Part shown: positions 1 through 5,409 of the stretch, one piece after another
How positions within the stretch are numbered: position 1 is the first letter of the stretch
Layout: each line of letters opens with the position of its first letter
From: a virus
Length of the DNA: 28,387 nt
IMG/VR virus record: IMGVR_UViG_3300042882_000671
Location: 1-28,387 of that record
Reading direction: 5' to 3' (one strand)
Made by a program: the position numbers and the translations under genes
Notes under the pieces: model-generated
Seen by the model: only the letters and a program-made list of their open reading frames with translations
Databases searched by the model: none
What the model was told of the DNA's origin: nothing

Positions 1-427
1 ATTCGGTTTGGGATTCGGTTTCGGTTTCGGATTCAGGCGGGAAGTCGCGGCGAGTTGCGGCGAGTTGCGGCAAGTCGCGGCGAGTTGGCAGCCATTCGGG
101 GTCTTGGTCAGCCGGCGGCGGGAATTTAAGACGGCTGTTCCGCAGTCGTTGGCCGTAGTTAATCACTGAAAGGCAATGCTTTCCCTCGGCATCGTAACGC
201 AGGATCAAGCCGCGCCGCTCAAGCTCATCGAGCCATTTGGTGATCTGCTTGGGCTCAATGTCCTGTTCCAGCGGGAAGCAGGCCGAGGCGACCAGCCGGG
301 GATCGGCATGGAAGCGTCCGTAGTCATCAGCCTTAGTCAAAAGCCGGATAAACAGCCGCTCGACCTCCGCGCCGATGCCGTCAAAGCACAGGCTGTCGGT
401 GTAATCGCGTAGGATTCTATTGGGCAT
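1..427 (-). CDS. Phage replication (replisome-organiser-like) protein, 3' end cut by window edge
   Basis: The reading frame starts at ATG 427-425, overlapping the end of the preceding gene by 11 bp, and stays open to the left edge (142 codons seen). The N-terminal ~110 residues look like the winged-helix domain of phage replication initiators and DnaD-like organisers, with the characteristic stretch AEVERLFIRLLTKADDYGRF followed by HADPRL and a helix-rich segment ending LERRGLILRY. After about residue 110 the protein becomes a low-complexity linker (PTRRDLPQLAATRRDFPP, then ETETES) encoded by 10-bp tandem repeats. Such proteins usually load the replicative helicase at an origin lying inside their own gene. 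It is the last visible gene of the early leftward operon, next to the recombination genes. The family assignment rests on recognised motifs only; the C-terminal domain is outside the window. Confidence 0.6.
   Translation of the reverse strand, partial: MPNRILRDYTDSLCFDGIGAEVERLFIRLLTKADDYGRFHADPRLVASACFPLEQDIEPKQITKWLDELERRGLILRYDAEGKHCLSVINYGQRLRNSRLKFPPPADQDPEWLPTRRDLPQLAATRRDFPPESETETESQTE
41..90. repeat. Five 10-bp tandem repeats (iteron-like) inside the replication gene
   Basis: Five consecutive 10-mers in perfect phase follow the consensus CRAGTYGCGG (gaagtcgcgg, cgagttgcgg twice, caagtcgcgg, then a degenerate cgagttggca). Immediately left, positions 1-36 hold a second short-period run of TTCGGT-like units. 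Because 10 is not a multiple of 3, the repeat is not simply an amino-acid repeat, so selection at DNA level is plausible. By analogy with lambda, where the origin lies inside gene O, this is a candidate origin; that role is inferred. Confidence 0.5.
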
Positions 428-626
428 ACGCCATACCTTTCTGGTTCCAATCCGCCACGATCTGATCCCGCTTGCGCCGCGCTTCCTCGATGTCCTTTGT
501 CTTTAGGTTGGCCGCCATACGCGGGTGCTTCACCACGGGGTCAAAAGGAGCCCACCGCAGCCAATAGGTGCCGTTGTTGTTCCAGATCAGCCGATCAGGG
601 TGCGGTTGCCAGCGGTTGCGCTTCAT
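417..626 (-). CDS. Small 69-residue protein resembling an integrase arm-binding segment
   Basis: The start ATG at 626-624 overlaps the stop of the upstream DUF551 gene in a 4-bp ATGA junction, which fixes the start; the longer open frame upstream is the antisense or shifted shadow of neighbouring genes. The protein has a short strand-rich part (NNGTYWLRWAPFD) followed by a helix with the pattern LKTKDIEEARRKRDQIVADW. This resembles the N-terminal arm-DNA-binding part of tyrosine recombinases, where L-x-T-x-D-x-x-E-A-R/A precedes a helix. No catalytic domain follows. It could be a stand-alone DNA-binding accessory protein, or the resemblance could be superficial. It lies between a DUF551 gene and the replication gene in the early operon. 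Confidence 0.6.
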   Translation of the reverse strand: MKRNRWQPHPDRLIWNNNGTYWLRWAPFDPVVKHPRMAANLKTKDIEEARRKRDQIVADWNQKGMAYAQ

Positions 627-814
627 TCCGGCACCTCGGGCAATTCCATCCAATGGGTGATCACGCTGTCGATAGGCTCGGACGTGCCGGCCTCGACCCA
701 GGTGCCGTCTTCGTAGATGGCGACAAAGTGCGCCTCGATGTCCGTGGCCAGGACGCAACGCATATTGCCAGGCAGTTCCTTGTCGGCGGGTGTCCAGTTG
801 CTCGGCGCGCTCAT
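623..814 (-). CDS. DUF551 family phage protein
   Basis: A 63-residue protein of the DUF551 type: an N-terminal WTPADKELPGNMRCVLAT-like segment, then DGTWVEAG, and the typical ending THWMELPEVPE (family pattern W-x-P-x-x-x-x-L-P ... G-x-W ... V-T-H-W-M-P-L-P). These small proteins are common in phage early regions; their biochemical role is unknown. Start and stop are both coupled by 4-bp overlaps to the neighbouring genes (811-814 and 623-626), so it is part of a continuous translationally coupled operon. Confidence 0.75.
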   Translation of the reverse strand: MSAPSNWTPADKELPGNMRCVLATDIEAHFVAIYEDGTWVEAGTSEPIDSVITHWMELPEVPE

Positions 815-1053
815 AGCGAATACTCCGCGACCCGTTTGCCGCCCCGTGTCTCAACGGTGCGTTCTTGAATCCCCCACCCATCCCGCCGCAGTTCGTGAAT
901 GCGAGCGGCCAAGCGGAAGCAACCAAAAGCGTCCAACGCTTCCAGCGCCGTGATGCGGTTCCCTGCGCGAAGGTGCGCGAGGATGCGGCCCGCTTGGGTA
1001 GGGCGGCGGTGCGTTTCGGGCGCACCGAACGAAAGTTCGGGTTGCCAGGTCAT
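811..1053 (-). CDS. Small helix-turn-helix protein (HTH_39-like)
   Basis: An 80-residue protein. The start at ATG 1053-1051 is chosen because it makes a 4-bp ATGA overlap with the upstream exonuclease gene and begins directly before the conserved part; a longer open frame adds 23 implausible residues. The core TQAGRILAHLRAGNRITALE followed by ALDAFGCFRLAARIHELRRDGW matches the widespread phage HTH family in which a Q-x-x-R-I-L-x-x-L-x-x-G helix precedes a recognition helix containing FGCFRLAARIHELR. It is probably a DNA-binding accessory of recombination or replication. The exact partner is unknown. Confidence 0.65.
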   Translation of the reverse strand: MTWQPELSFGAPETHRRPTQAGRILAHLRAGNRITALEALDAFGCFRLAARIHELRRDGWGIQERTVETRGGKRVAEYSL

Positions 1054-1895
1054 GCCGCCCCCTTCCCATAAACCCAACTCGGCAAGTTGAGGCACTGCAC
1101 TTCGGGCGCATACCCCGGCCAAACACCGTCATCCTCGCACTGAGCGATGAGTTCCAGCGCGTCATTCATCAGCCCCACGCCCAGATCCAGCGCGTCAGGG
1201 TGAATCTCATACACGGCCACTGCGTAAGGCGCACTCGTCTCCACGGCCACCCAGTAGAACCGTGCCGGCGGCAACCCATTGCACCCCGCCAGATGGCAAT
1301 AATAGGCTGCGCTGACGTGGTAGTTAAGCGATGCCGCTTGGCGCGAGAACGTGTTGTAGTCGGCCCCAGCGGAGGTGGTCTTCACGTCCACGATGACGGA
1401 CTCCATATCGTCAACCACTTTGAGCGCATCCACTCGGCCCTTGATCCACAAGCCGCTGCGATGCTCGGCAAACATCGCCACCTCGCTTTGGGTTTCGGCC
1501 AGCAACTCCCGCGCTGCTTTGTTTGCGGCGATTGAGTCGCGGATTCCCCGCACGGCCCGCGCCTCGTCCTGGTCGAGAACGGGCATGGAGCCAATGGATT
1601 CTTTCCACTCCTTGCCGAGCTTGGTGCGGAAGTCGATGCCCTCGGGTTTCTCGACAAAGGCCGTGTCGAGCTTCTGCGGCTCTAGGACGGCCACATGGGC
1701 CATCGTGCCAAGCATCATTGCCTTGCTTGGCTCGCGCCGAGTCTCGCCTGCCATGTGTGCCGCATAGTGTGCGGGAGTTTTGGGCGGGAGGATGTGCTTG
1801 GCGTCACTGCCGGCAATGGCTTGCGCGCTGCGGTAGTCGCCTTCTGGAATATCGTAGAACAGGCCAGCGGTTCCGTAGTTAAGTGGGGTGCTCAT
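1050..1895 (-). CDS. RecE-like 5'-3' exonuclease (PD-(D/E)XK, DUF3799 type)
   Basis: The 281-residue protein has the ordered motifs of RecE-type exonucleases: GTMAHVAVLEP with His67 near the N-terminus, Glu138 in SEVAMF, then KGRVDALKV with Asp156, and VDVKTT with Asp170 and Lys172, followed by the helix SRQAASLNYHVSAAYY. It would degrade the 5' strand of double-stranded ends, leaving 3' overhangs for the annealing protein encoded just upstream (gene 1902-2822, 6 nt between them, with AAAGGT before the ATG). Such exonuclease/annealase pairs drive phage recombination. The length fits the family's nuclease domain without the long N-terminal extension of Rac RecE. Function is inferred from motifs and pairing. 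Confidence 0.85.
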   Translation of the reverse strand: MSTPLNYGTAGLFYDIPEGDYRSAQAIAGSDAKHILPPKTPAHYAAHMAGETRREPSKAMMLGTMAHVAVLEPQKLDTAFVEKPEGIDFRTKLGKEWKESIGSMPVLDQDEARAVRGIRDSIAANKAARELLAETQSEVAMFAEHRSGLWIKGRVDALKVVDDMESVIVDVKTTSAGADYNTFSRQAASLNYHVSAAYYCHLAGCNGLPPARFYWVAVETSAPYAVAVYEIHPDALDLGVGLMNDALELIAQCEDDGVWPGYAPEVQCLNLPSWVYGKGAA

Positions 1896-1901
1896 ACCTT
1901 T

Positions 1902-2822
1902 TTAGAAAGGAATTTCTTCCGACTCGGCCAACGCTTCGGCGGTTTCGGTTTTGTCAGGCACGTCACCTGCGCGCAGATCCACAATGTCTATACCGCGCTC
2001 GCCCTCCTTGAGTTCCACGTTGAGCGCATCGCCTTGCTGGGCCTCGTCTATGATAGCGCCAAAGTTTTCGTCAAACGTGTTGAGCCAGACATCGCTTCCG
2101 TTGCGGCTGACCAGCGCGCCCCAGCGCGTCCAATCGCGGCCCTTTGCACTTGTGCCGGTCTTGCGGCTGGCCTTTAGAAAAGTCACCGTCTCGTAGTCTG
2201 CGGCTTGGGGCGGCTGCGCCACTGGCTGCTTCTTGCGGATCGGTGCTTTAGGTTCTACCCGCTCGGCCACCACGTCGATGATGTCTTCATCAGTTGCCCT
2301 GGGTGCAGGCGTTGCTGCCTTTTTGTAGGTGTGTGGCGTGTGCGTGATGACTCGCGGACCATCGTTGAAGCCCTCGGCTGGCACTTCCTCGGCTGGTGTT
2401 GTCTCAAGCCCCGCGTCCATGTAGGTCACGATGAAAGCAAACGCGCTGCGGCAGGCGCGGCTGATGGCCCTTGTCTGCGCCATCGCCCGCTTTGCAAACT
2501 CATCGCGCTTGGCCCAGGTGCGCTCGTCATCGCCCACAAAGCCCTCGGCCTCGCAGATGACAACTCCCGTGTCCATTTTGCGGACTTGGCCGATGGCGCG
2601 AAAGCCCGTCTCGATGCGTTCAACGTCCTTGGCCGAGGCCACGCATCCGTAGGCATTGGCGATGCTCTGCCAGCCTTCGACGCGGACGTATTTGCGCCCC
2701 TGTATGTTTTGCGCCGTCCTGGTGACGATGTCCTTGCAGATCGCCGCGATTTCCGTTGCTTGACGCTGGTGCGCCACTTGGTGTGATGTGCCGTTCGACA
2801 CTACTAACTGGTTCGTATCCAT
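1902..2822 (-). CDS. Probable single-strand annealing protein with OB-fold and SSB-like C-terminal tip
   Basis: Three parts are visible in 306 residues. Residues ~15-140 form an alpha/beta domain with GRKYVRVEGWQSIANAYG, CEAEGFVGDDERTW and MAQTRAISRACRSAFAFIV, ending TTPAEEVP, a pattern found in phage proteins linked to recombination. Residues ~140-205 are a Pro/Ala/Lys linker. Residues ~205-290 (YETVTFLKASRKTGTSAKGR ... DVWLNTFDENFG ... LNVELKEG) look like an OB-fold. The last residues are ESEEIPF, closely resembling the acidic D/E-D/E-I-P-F tip of bacterial SSB that docks onto RecO, RecQ and other repair proteins. Its position directly before a RecE-like exonuclease supports an annealase role. 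It could instead be a dedicated phage ssDNA-binding protein. No Shine-Dalgarno sequence is evident before ATG 2822. Confidence 0.65.
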   Translation of the reverse strand: MDTNQLVVSNGTSHQVAHQRQATEIAAICKDIVTRTAQNIQGRKYVRVEGWQSIANAYGCVASAKDVERIETGFRAIGQVRKMDTGVVICEAEGFVGDDERTWAKRDEFAKRAMAQTRAISRACRSAFAFIVTYMDAGLETTPAEEVPAEGFNDGPRVITHTPHTYKKAATPAPRATDEDIIDVVAERVEPKAPIRKKQPVAQPPQAADYETVTFLKASRKTGTSAKGRDWTRWGALVSRNGSDVWLNTFDENFGAIIDEAQQGDALNVELKEGERGIDIVDLRAGDVPDKTETAEALAESEEIPF

Positions 2823-2839
2823 TGGTGTGTGTTCTATTG

Positions 2840-2867
2840 CGGGTCAGGTGTTAGCGCACCTGGCCCG
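2840..2867. promoter_or_regulatory. Hairpin upstream of the annealase gene
   Basis: An 11-bp inverted repeat (arms 2840-2850 and 2857-2867, 6-nt loop) lies between the nuclease stop and the annealase start, ending 17 bp before the ATG. Read as minus-strand RNA it has one mismatch; read as plus-strand RNA that position is a G-U pair. No T-run follows on the minus strand, so it is not a standard terminator. It may affect translation or mRNA stability of the annealase. Confidence 0.45.
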
Positions 2868-2879
2868 TCTTGGTTTGTG

Positions 2880-3272
2880 TTAAGCAGTCGAATCAGCCAG
2901 TTCCTTTAACCGTTTCTCCAACTGCAAAAGTGTTGTCTTGAGGCGCGATATTTCGGCCAAGGCCGCAACAAGGTGCGAGAGGCGCACAAGACCCAACCAT
3001 TCGCCGCCGTTCCAGCGCATTGCCACGCAAGGTTCTTTCTCAATGCCGGCGTCTGCCAGCGCCTGCGCCCAGGCCGCTTTGACTGCAGGCTTCTCCGTGC
3101 GCTTGACCTCAAGGTGCAGAGGTAAGTCAGTCAGCACATCAGGCGAGGCCACGCCAACGGCAAAGCGTCCTGCGTGCTGGCAACCACGTTGAGCGGCAAA
3201 GACGCCGCCGCTCGCGTCCTTGATGAGATCGGCCACCTCGCGCTCGCCGCGTGCGCCCTTGTTGCGGCTCAT
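2880..3272 (-). CDS. PD-(D/E)XK nuclease, Holliday-junction-resolvase-like, with C-terminal coiled coil
   Basis: A 130-residue protein starting MSRNKGARGEREVADLIKDA, the typical N-terminus of phage resolvase-like nucleases. The catalytic signature is Glu12 in the first helix, Asp45 in SPDVLTDLP, and Glu55-x-Lys57 in LHLEVKR. Residues ~105-128 (ISRLKTTLLQLEKRLKEL) form a short coiled coil, an addition not usual in the family. The start at ATG 3272 is preferred over ATG 3281 because GAGG lies 9 nt upstream of the former; the latter would place GAGG directly against the start codon. It probably cleaves branched recombination intermediates. It precedes the annealase and exonuclease genes in the same operon. 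Confidence 0.7.
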   Translation of the reverse strand: MSRNKGARGEREVADLIKDASGGVFAAQRGCQHAGRFAVGVASPDVLTDLPLHLEVKRTEKPAVKAAWAQALADAGIEKEPCVAMRWNGGEWLGLVRLSHLVAALAEISRLKTTLLQLEKRLKELADSTA

Positions 3273-3273
3273 G

Positions 3274-3567
3274 CTACTCATCCTCGCGGCCTCCAAATTC
3301 ATACTCGGGGTCGTATTTCTCCCGCACCGAGTCCCTGACTTCTTCCAGCGTTGCGGGCCGTGCGCCGGCCATGAGTTTGGCGCGCAGAATTTCGCGCTCG
3401 GCCTCAACCATTGCCAGGCTGGCCCGCAACTCTTCGTTCTCACACTCAAGCCGAACGATGCTTCGTGCCATTGCGTCCTCTACCGCAGAGTAGCTGGCCG
3501 ACCGGGCTTGTGAGGACTCCCCAAAGTCCACCCGACCGACCAGCATTTCCCTTACGAGAGTGCTCAA
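3274..3567 (-). CDS. Coiled-coil protein of unknown function (TTG start)
   Basis: The 97-residue protein starts at TTG 3567-3565. That start is supported by a strong Shine-Dalgarno (GAGGAGG) 7 nt upstream and by a TTGA overlap with the stop of the gene before it. Residues ~28-68 form a heptad-rich helix (VEDAMARSIVRLECENEELR onwards to EREILRAKL), followed by an acidic tail with EEVRDSVREKYDPEYEFGG. I do not recognise a family. It is paired with another coiled-coil gene immediately upstream (3564-3743), which suggests the two may form a hetero-oligomer; this is an inference. Confidence 0.65.
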   Translation of the reverse strand: MSTLVREMLVGRVDFGESSQARSASYSAVEDAMARSIVRLECENEELRASLAMVEAEREILRAKLMAGARPATLEEVRDSVREKYDPEYEFGGREDE

Positions 3568-3743
3568 AGTGTTTCCTCCTCGGTGTTGCCGCCGCGATAA
3601 CGGCGAGCGATGGCCAGCGCCTCATCCAAGGCCAACGTGAGCCGACTGTTCTGCTCGCGGAGGGCTTGGTTTTGTTCTTCAACAATGGCCACCTTGCGCT
3701 TCATGTCTGCCAAGTAGTCCTCCATTTCCATCTCGTGACTCAT
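3564..3743 (-). CDS. Small coiled-coil protein, 59 residues
   Basis: It starts at ATG 3743-3741, overlapping the stop of the upstream gene (3740) by 4 bp, and ends at TGA 3566-3564 overlapping the next start. The sequence is almost one continuous charged helix (MKRKVAIVEEQNQALREQNS, then RLTLALDEALAIARRYRGG) with heptad spacing of V, L and A. It was below a common 60-residue cutoff and would be missed by many gene finders. The function is unknown; coupling to the next coiled-coil gene suggests joint assembly. Confidence 0.65.
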   Translation of the reverse strand: MSHEMEMEDYLADMKRKVAIVEEQNQALREQNSRLTLALDEALAIARRYRGGNTEEETL

Positions 3744-4162
3744 GGCCGGCCTCCTGCTTGGTGTTTAACCGTGCTCTGAAAGATTTCTGCCGCAGGCAGA
3801 TTGCAGCCGATCAAGTCGCAGAATATTTGCGCTTCGCCGCTCAAGAACCACGCCCGCAACTGCCGGTGCTCATGCGGCCCCGTGCAGCAAGCGATTTGCG
3901 CTCGGGATTTGTGGTTAAAGCATTCCAACCTTCCTCGCTGCATTTTGAACCGCCGCCGCATTTCATATGGCCACGGCCCGCAGTTGCCCTGGGGATCAAT
4001 GAGCCCATACCGGCAATAGGTGGCCAGATCGTCCACGGCCTGTTCCAAAATTGCCCACGCCAACAACTCCCAGCCGCTGCGCTCGGGCGACTTATGCCCG
4101 GTAGCCATGATCGGCTTGCCGTTTATGGCCGACCCTGTAAGTCCCTCAAGGTTGTAAATCAT
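3740..4162 (-). CDS. Hypothetical early protein, Trp/Cys-rich, 140 residues
   Basis: The start at ATG 4162 is chosen because it overlaps the stop of the tiny upstream gene in an ATGA junction; the longer open frame upstream is made of out-of-frame neighbours. The N-terminus includes SAINGKPIMATGHKSPE. The middle contains WELLAWAILEQAVDDLATYC and five cysteines spread over the protein. The C-terminal part (HRQLRAWFLSGEAQIFCDLI then GCNLPAAEIFQ) is similar in pattern to short phage proteins with A-x-x-W-F-x-S ... F-C-x-L-x-G, where this helix pair follows DNA- or RNA-binding elements. I cannot name a family with confidence. No zinc motif of standard spacing is visible. Confidence 0.6.
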   Translation of the reverse strand: MIYNLEGLTGSAINGKPIMATGHKSPERSGWELLAWAILEQAVDDLATYCRYGLIDPQGNCGPWPYEMRRRFKMQRGRLECFNHKSRAQIACCTGPHEHRQLRAWFLSGEAQIFCDLIGCNLPAAEIFQSTVKHQAGGRP

Positions 4163-4236
4163 TTGAGCAGTTGAACGAGAGTGTCGAATGTCCACGCGCA
4201 CAGCAGAGCGAGAGCGCAGAGAATGAGCAGGGCCAT
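4159..4236 (-). CDS. 25-residue single-pass membrane peptide
   Basis: The frame from ATG 4236 to TGA 4159 encodes MALLILCALALLCAWTFDTL plus VQLLK, essentially one transmembrane helix. It ends in an ATGA overlap with the next gene, which supports translation as part of the operon. There is no clear Shine-Dalgarno site. Small membrane peptides in phage early regions can act in superinfection exclusion or on host membrane enzymes. A role as a leader that couples translation of the following gene is equally possible. Confidence 0.45.
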   Translation of the reverse strand: MALLILCALALLCAWTFDTLVQLLK

Positions 4237-4262
4237 CAGTGACTGATCTGGAGGATGTGGGG

Positions 4263-4427
4263 TCACAGGCTGATGCGGTTGCGAAGTTGGCTAAGAACGG
4301 CGACCACGCGATCTCGGAGCGAAGGTGTCCCGCCTTGGGCCAGCCGCTCGCAGACAGCCAGCAAGGCGTTTGCCGGCAGACAGGGCCGCTCGCCGCGACG
4401 GTCAATGACGGAAGGACGGATGCTCAT
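4263..4427 (-). CDS. Hypothetical 54-residue basic protein
   Basis: It starts at ATG 4427-4425, overlapping the stop of the upstream membrane-protein gene by 4 bp. It encodes a basic, helix-rich chain (LPANALLAVCERLAQGG, then LRDRVVAVLSQLRNRISL). It ends 26 nt before the tiny membrane peptide gene. No family is recognised. The coupled start is the main evidence that it is translated. Confidence 0.5.
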   Translation of the reverse strand: MSIRPSVIDRRGERPCLPANALLAVCERLAQGGTPSLRDRVVAVLSQLRNRISL

Positions 4428-4615
4428 TTGCGGTTCCTCCGAGTGCGTGGTGCGCGGCGGTTTTCCCGCTCGAGCAATGCGCCAACCCTAAGGTTTGCGA
4501 GGTTGCGCTCAGTGGTGATGCCGCGCTTGCGGCCATACTCGTGGCCTGACAGGAATGCCAAGCCGACGAAGCTGGCGGTTAAACCGGTTGCAATAATGAT
4601 TGAGATAGGGTCCAT
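4424..4615 (-). CDS. Small membrane protein with basic C-terminal tail
   Basis: A 63-residue protein. Residues 1-24 (MDPISIIIATGLTASFVGLA then FLSG) form a transmembrane helix; the rest is a strongly basic cytoplasmic tail (YGRKRG ... RRAPRTRRNRK). ATG 4615 is chosen over an upstream start that would read through the neighbouring gene; it lies 4 nt behind the stop of the excisionase-like gene. The function is unknown. The basic tail could bind DNA or RNA at the membrane, but nothing shows this. Confidence 0.55.
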   Translation of the reverse strand: MDPISIIIATGLTASFVGLAFLSGHEYGRKRGITTERNLANLRVGALLERENRRAPRTRRNRK

Positions 4616-4619
4616 GTGT

Positions 4620-4823
4620 TTATTTTCTGTTGCTTGAGGAAGCGCGTTTGCCTTGCCACCACGCTTCAAAAGACGGCTTGACGATCTCCCACCCGCCGCG
4701 CTTGCCCCGGGGCATACAGGCGGCAAATTCGCCGCGATGGGCGAAGCGGCGGATCATAAAGACGCTGTATCCCGTCATGGCTGCGGCCTGCTCGGGACGA
4801 ATGATGAAGTCGCCGGTGCTCAT
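4620..4823 (-). CDS. Excisionase/AlpA-like HTH protein
   Basis: A 67-residue protein with the compact winged-helix layout of excisionases and MerR/AlpA-like proteins: FIIRPEQAAAMTGYSVFMIR (helix-turn-helix), then RFAHRGEF and a wing PRGKRGGWEIVKPSFEAWW that ends in the usual Trp-containing helix. The start at ATG 4823 makes an ATGA overlap with the upstream RHH gene. As the second gene of the early leftward operon, near the integrase and attP, it is the best candidate for the recombination directionality factor; it may also regulate transcription. The evidence is fold-like pattern and location. Confidence 0.6.
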   Translation of the reverse strand: MSTGDFIIRPEQAAAMTGYSVFMIRRFAHRGEFAACMPRGKRGGWEIVKPSFEAWWQGKRASSSNRK

Positions 4824-5053
4824 ACTCGTTGCTTTGCCATGAGGCACTCGATGCCCTCGCGCACGACGCGCGAAACATTGTCATGCCCTTGTTGCTTTGC
4901 CCGCTTGCACGCCCAAACGTAGAGCGATGCGGGGATGGAAACGGATTTCTTGATGGTAGGTGTGGTATTTGTGTTCACGCCTAAGATCATGGCCCGCAGG
5001 CCAGAGACATTTGCGGGCATACCCCCTGTTTTTTTAATCGGTGCTTGGCGCAT
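4820..5053 (-). CDS. Ribbon-helix-helix (RHH) regulator, first gene of the early operon
   Basis: The C-terminal ~45 residues match a ribbon-helix-helix DNA-binding domain: strand IKKSVSIP, first helix ASLYVWACKRAKQQ, a G-containing turn, and second helix VSRVVREGIECLMA. Residues 1-33 are a flexible basic arm. The start is drawn at ATG 5053, only 8 nt below a possible -10 box, which would give an almost leaderless mRNA; ATG 5020 or 4990 are alternatives. It is divergent from another RHH gene (5191-5409) across a region with two palindromic operators, suggesting that it is one side of the lysogeny switch. Which of the two is repressor-like and which Cro-like cannot be told. Confidence 0.7.
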   Translation of the reverse strand: MRQAPIKKTGGMPANVSGLRAMILGVNTNTTPTIKKSVSIPASLYVWACKRAKQQGHDNVSRVVREGIECLMAKQRV

Positions 5054-5190
5054 TGGTAGGTGAATACCTTACTGGTGCTACCAGTAGCAAGCATTTATTT
5101 TGCAAAAGTGAAAAAAAGTTTTGGACCCAAAAACCACTTGCAAAATGGTGGCACCAGTAGGAATTTGCCACCGCTCACCTATGTCGCCTT
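5054..5190. promoter_or_regulatory. Divergent promoter/operator region between two RHH genes
   Basis: Two palindromic sites sit 73 bp apart, about seven helical turns: ACTGGT-N3-ACCAGT at 5071-5085 (perfect) and AATGGT-N3-ACCAGT at 5144-5158. Each lies exactly in the 17-bp spacer of a possible promoter. Leftward: TTGCTA 5090-5085, then GTATTC 5067-5062. Rightward: TTGCAA 5138-5143, then GAATTT 5161-5166. The -35 parts are reasonable and the -10 parts weak. A further inverted pair, TAGGTGA at 5057-5063 and TCACCTA at 5175-5181, brackets the region. Bound regulators would block RNA polymerase at both promoters and could bridge them by looping. The promoter calls are tentative; the palindromes are directly visible. 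Confidence 0.65.
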
Positions 5191-5409
5191 ATGAAAGCAA
5201 AACCCAAAAAAGAGAGGTCGGTTAAACTGTCCGTTTCACTCAAGCCGCATCACATTGCCTTTATTGAGGCTAATATGCCGATTTTCGGCACCACTAGCGG
5301 TTGCATCACCCGTGGATTGGACGAGCTAATCGCCCGCGTATCCGAGGAACCAGAGGTCTACACGATCAAGCCCGTAATTCCAAAAGGGTCTGATCGCCCC
5401 GCTAAATAG
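5191..5409 (+). CDS. Ribbon-helix-helix regulator, divergent partner
   Basis: A 72-residue protein. A basic N-terminal arm (KAKPKKERS) is followed by the RHH strand VKLSVSL, helix KPHHIAFIEANMP, the turn IFGTTSG and helix CITRGLDELIARV, then a short tail. It resembles the RHH core of the divergent gene 4820-5053 (shared S-V-S-I/L strand, G turn, R-x-x-x-E/D-x-I/L second helix), so the pair may have arisen by duplication. No Shine-Dalgarno sequence is seen. Its stop overlaps the convergent integrase stop by 8 bp. Being the only plus-strand gene beside the integrase, it would be expressed alone, as a lysogenic repressor often is; this is an inference. Confidence 0.7.
   Translation: MKAKPKKERSVKLSVSLKPHHIAFIEANMPIFGTTSGCITRGLDELIARVSEEPEVYTIKPVIPKGSDRPAK

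Noticed and set aside
627-1025. Extended 202-residue reading of the 417-626 gene
   Set aside because: Residues before the ATG at 626 are Arg/His-rich shadow sequence of two genes whose own frames are well supported, and the ATGA overlap at 623-626 fixes the shorter start.
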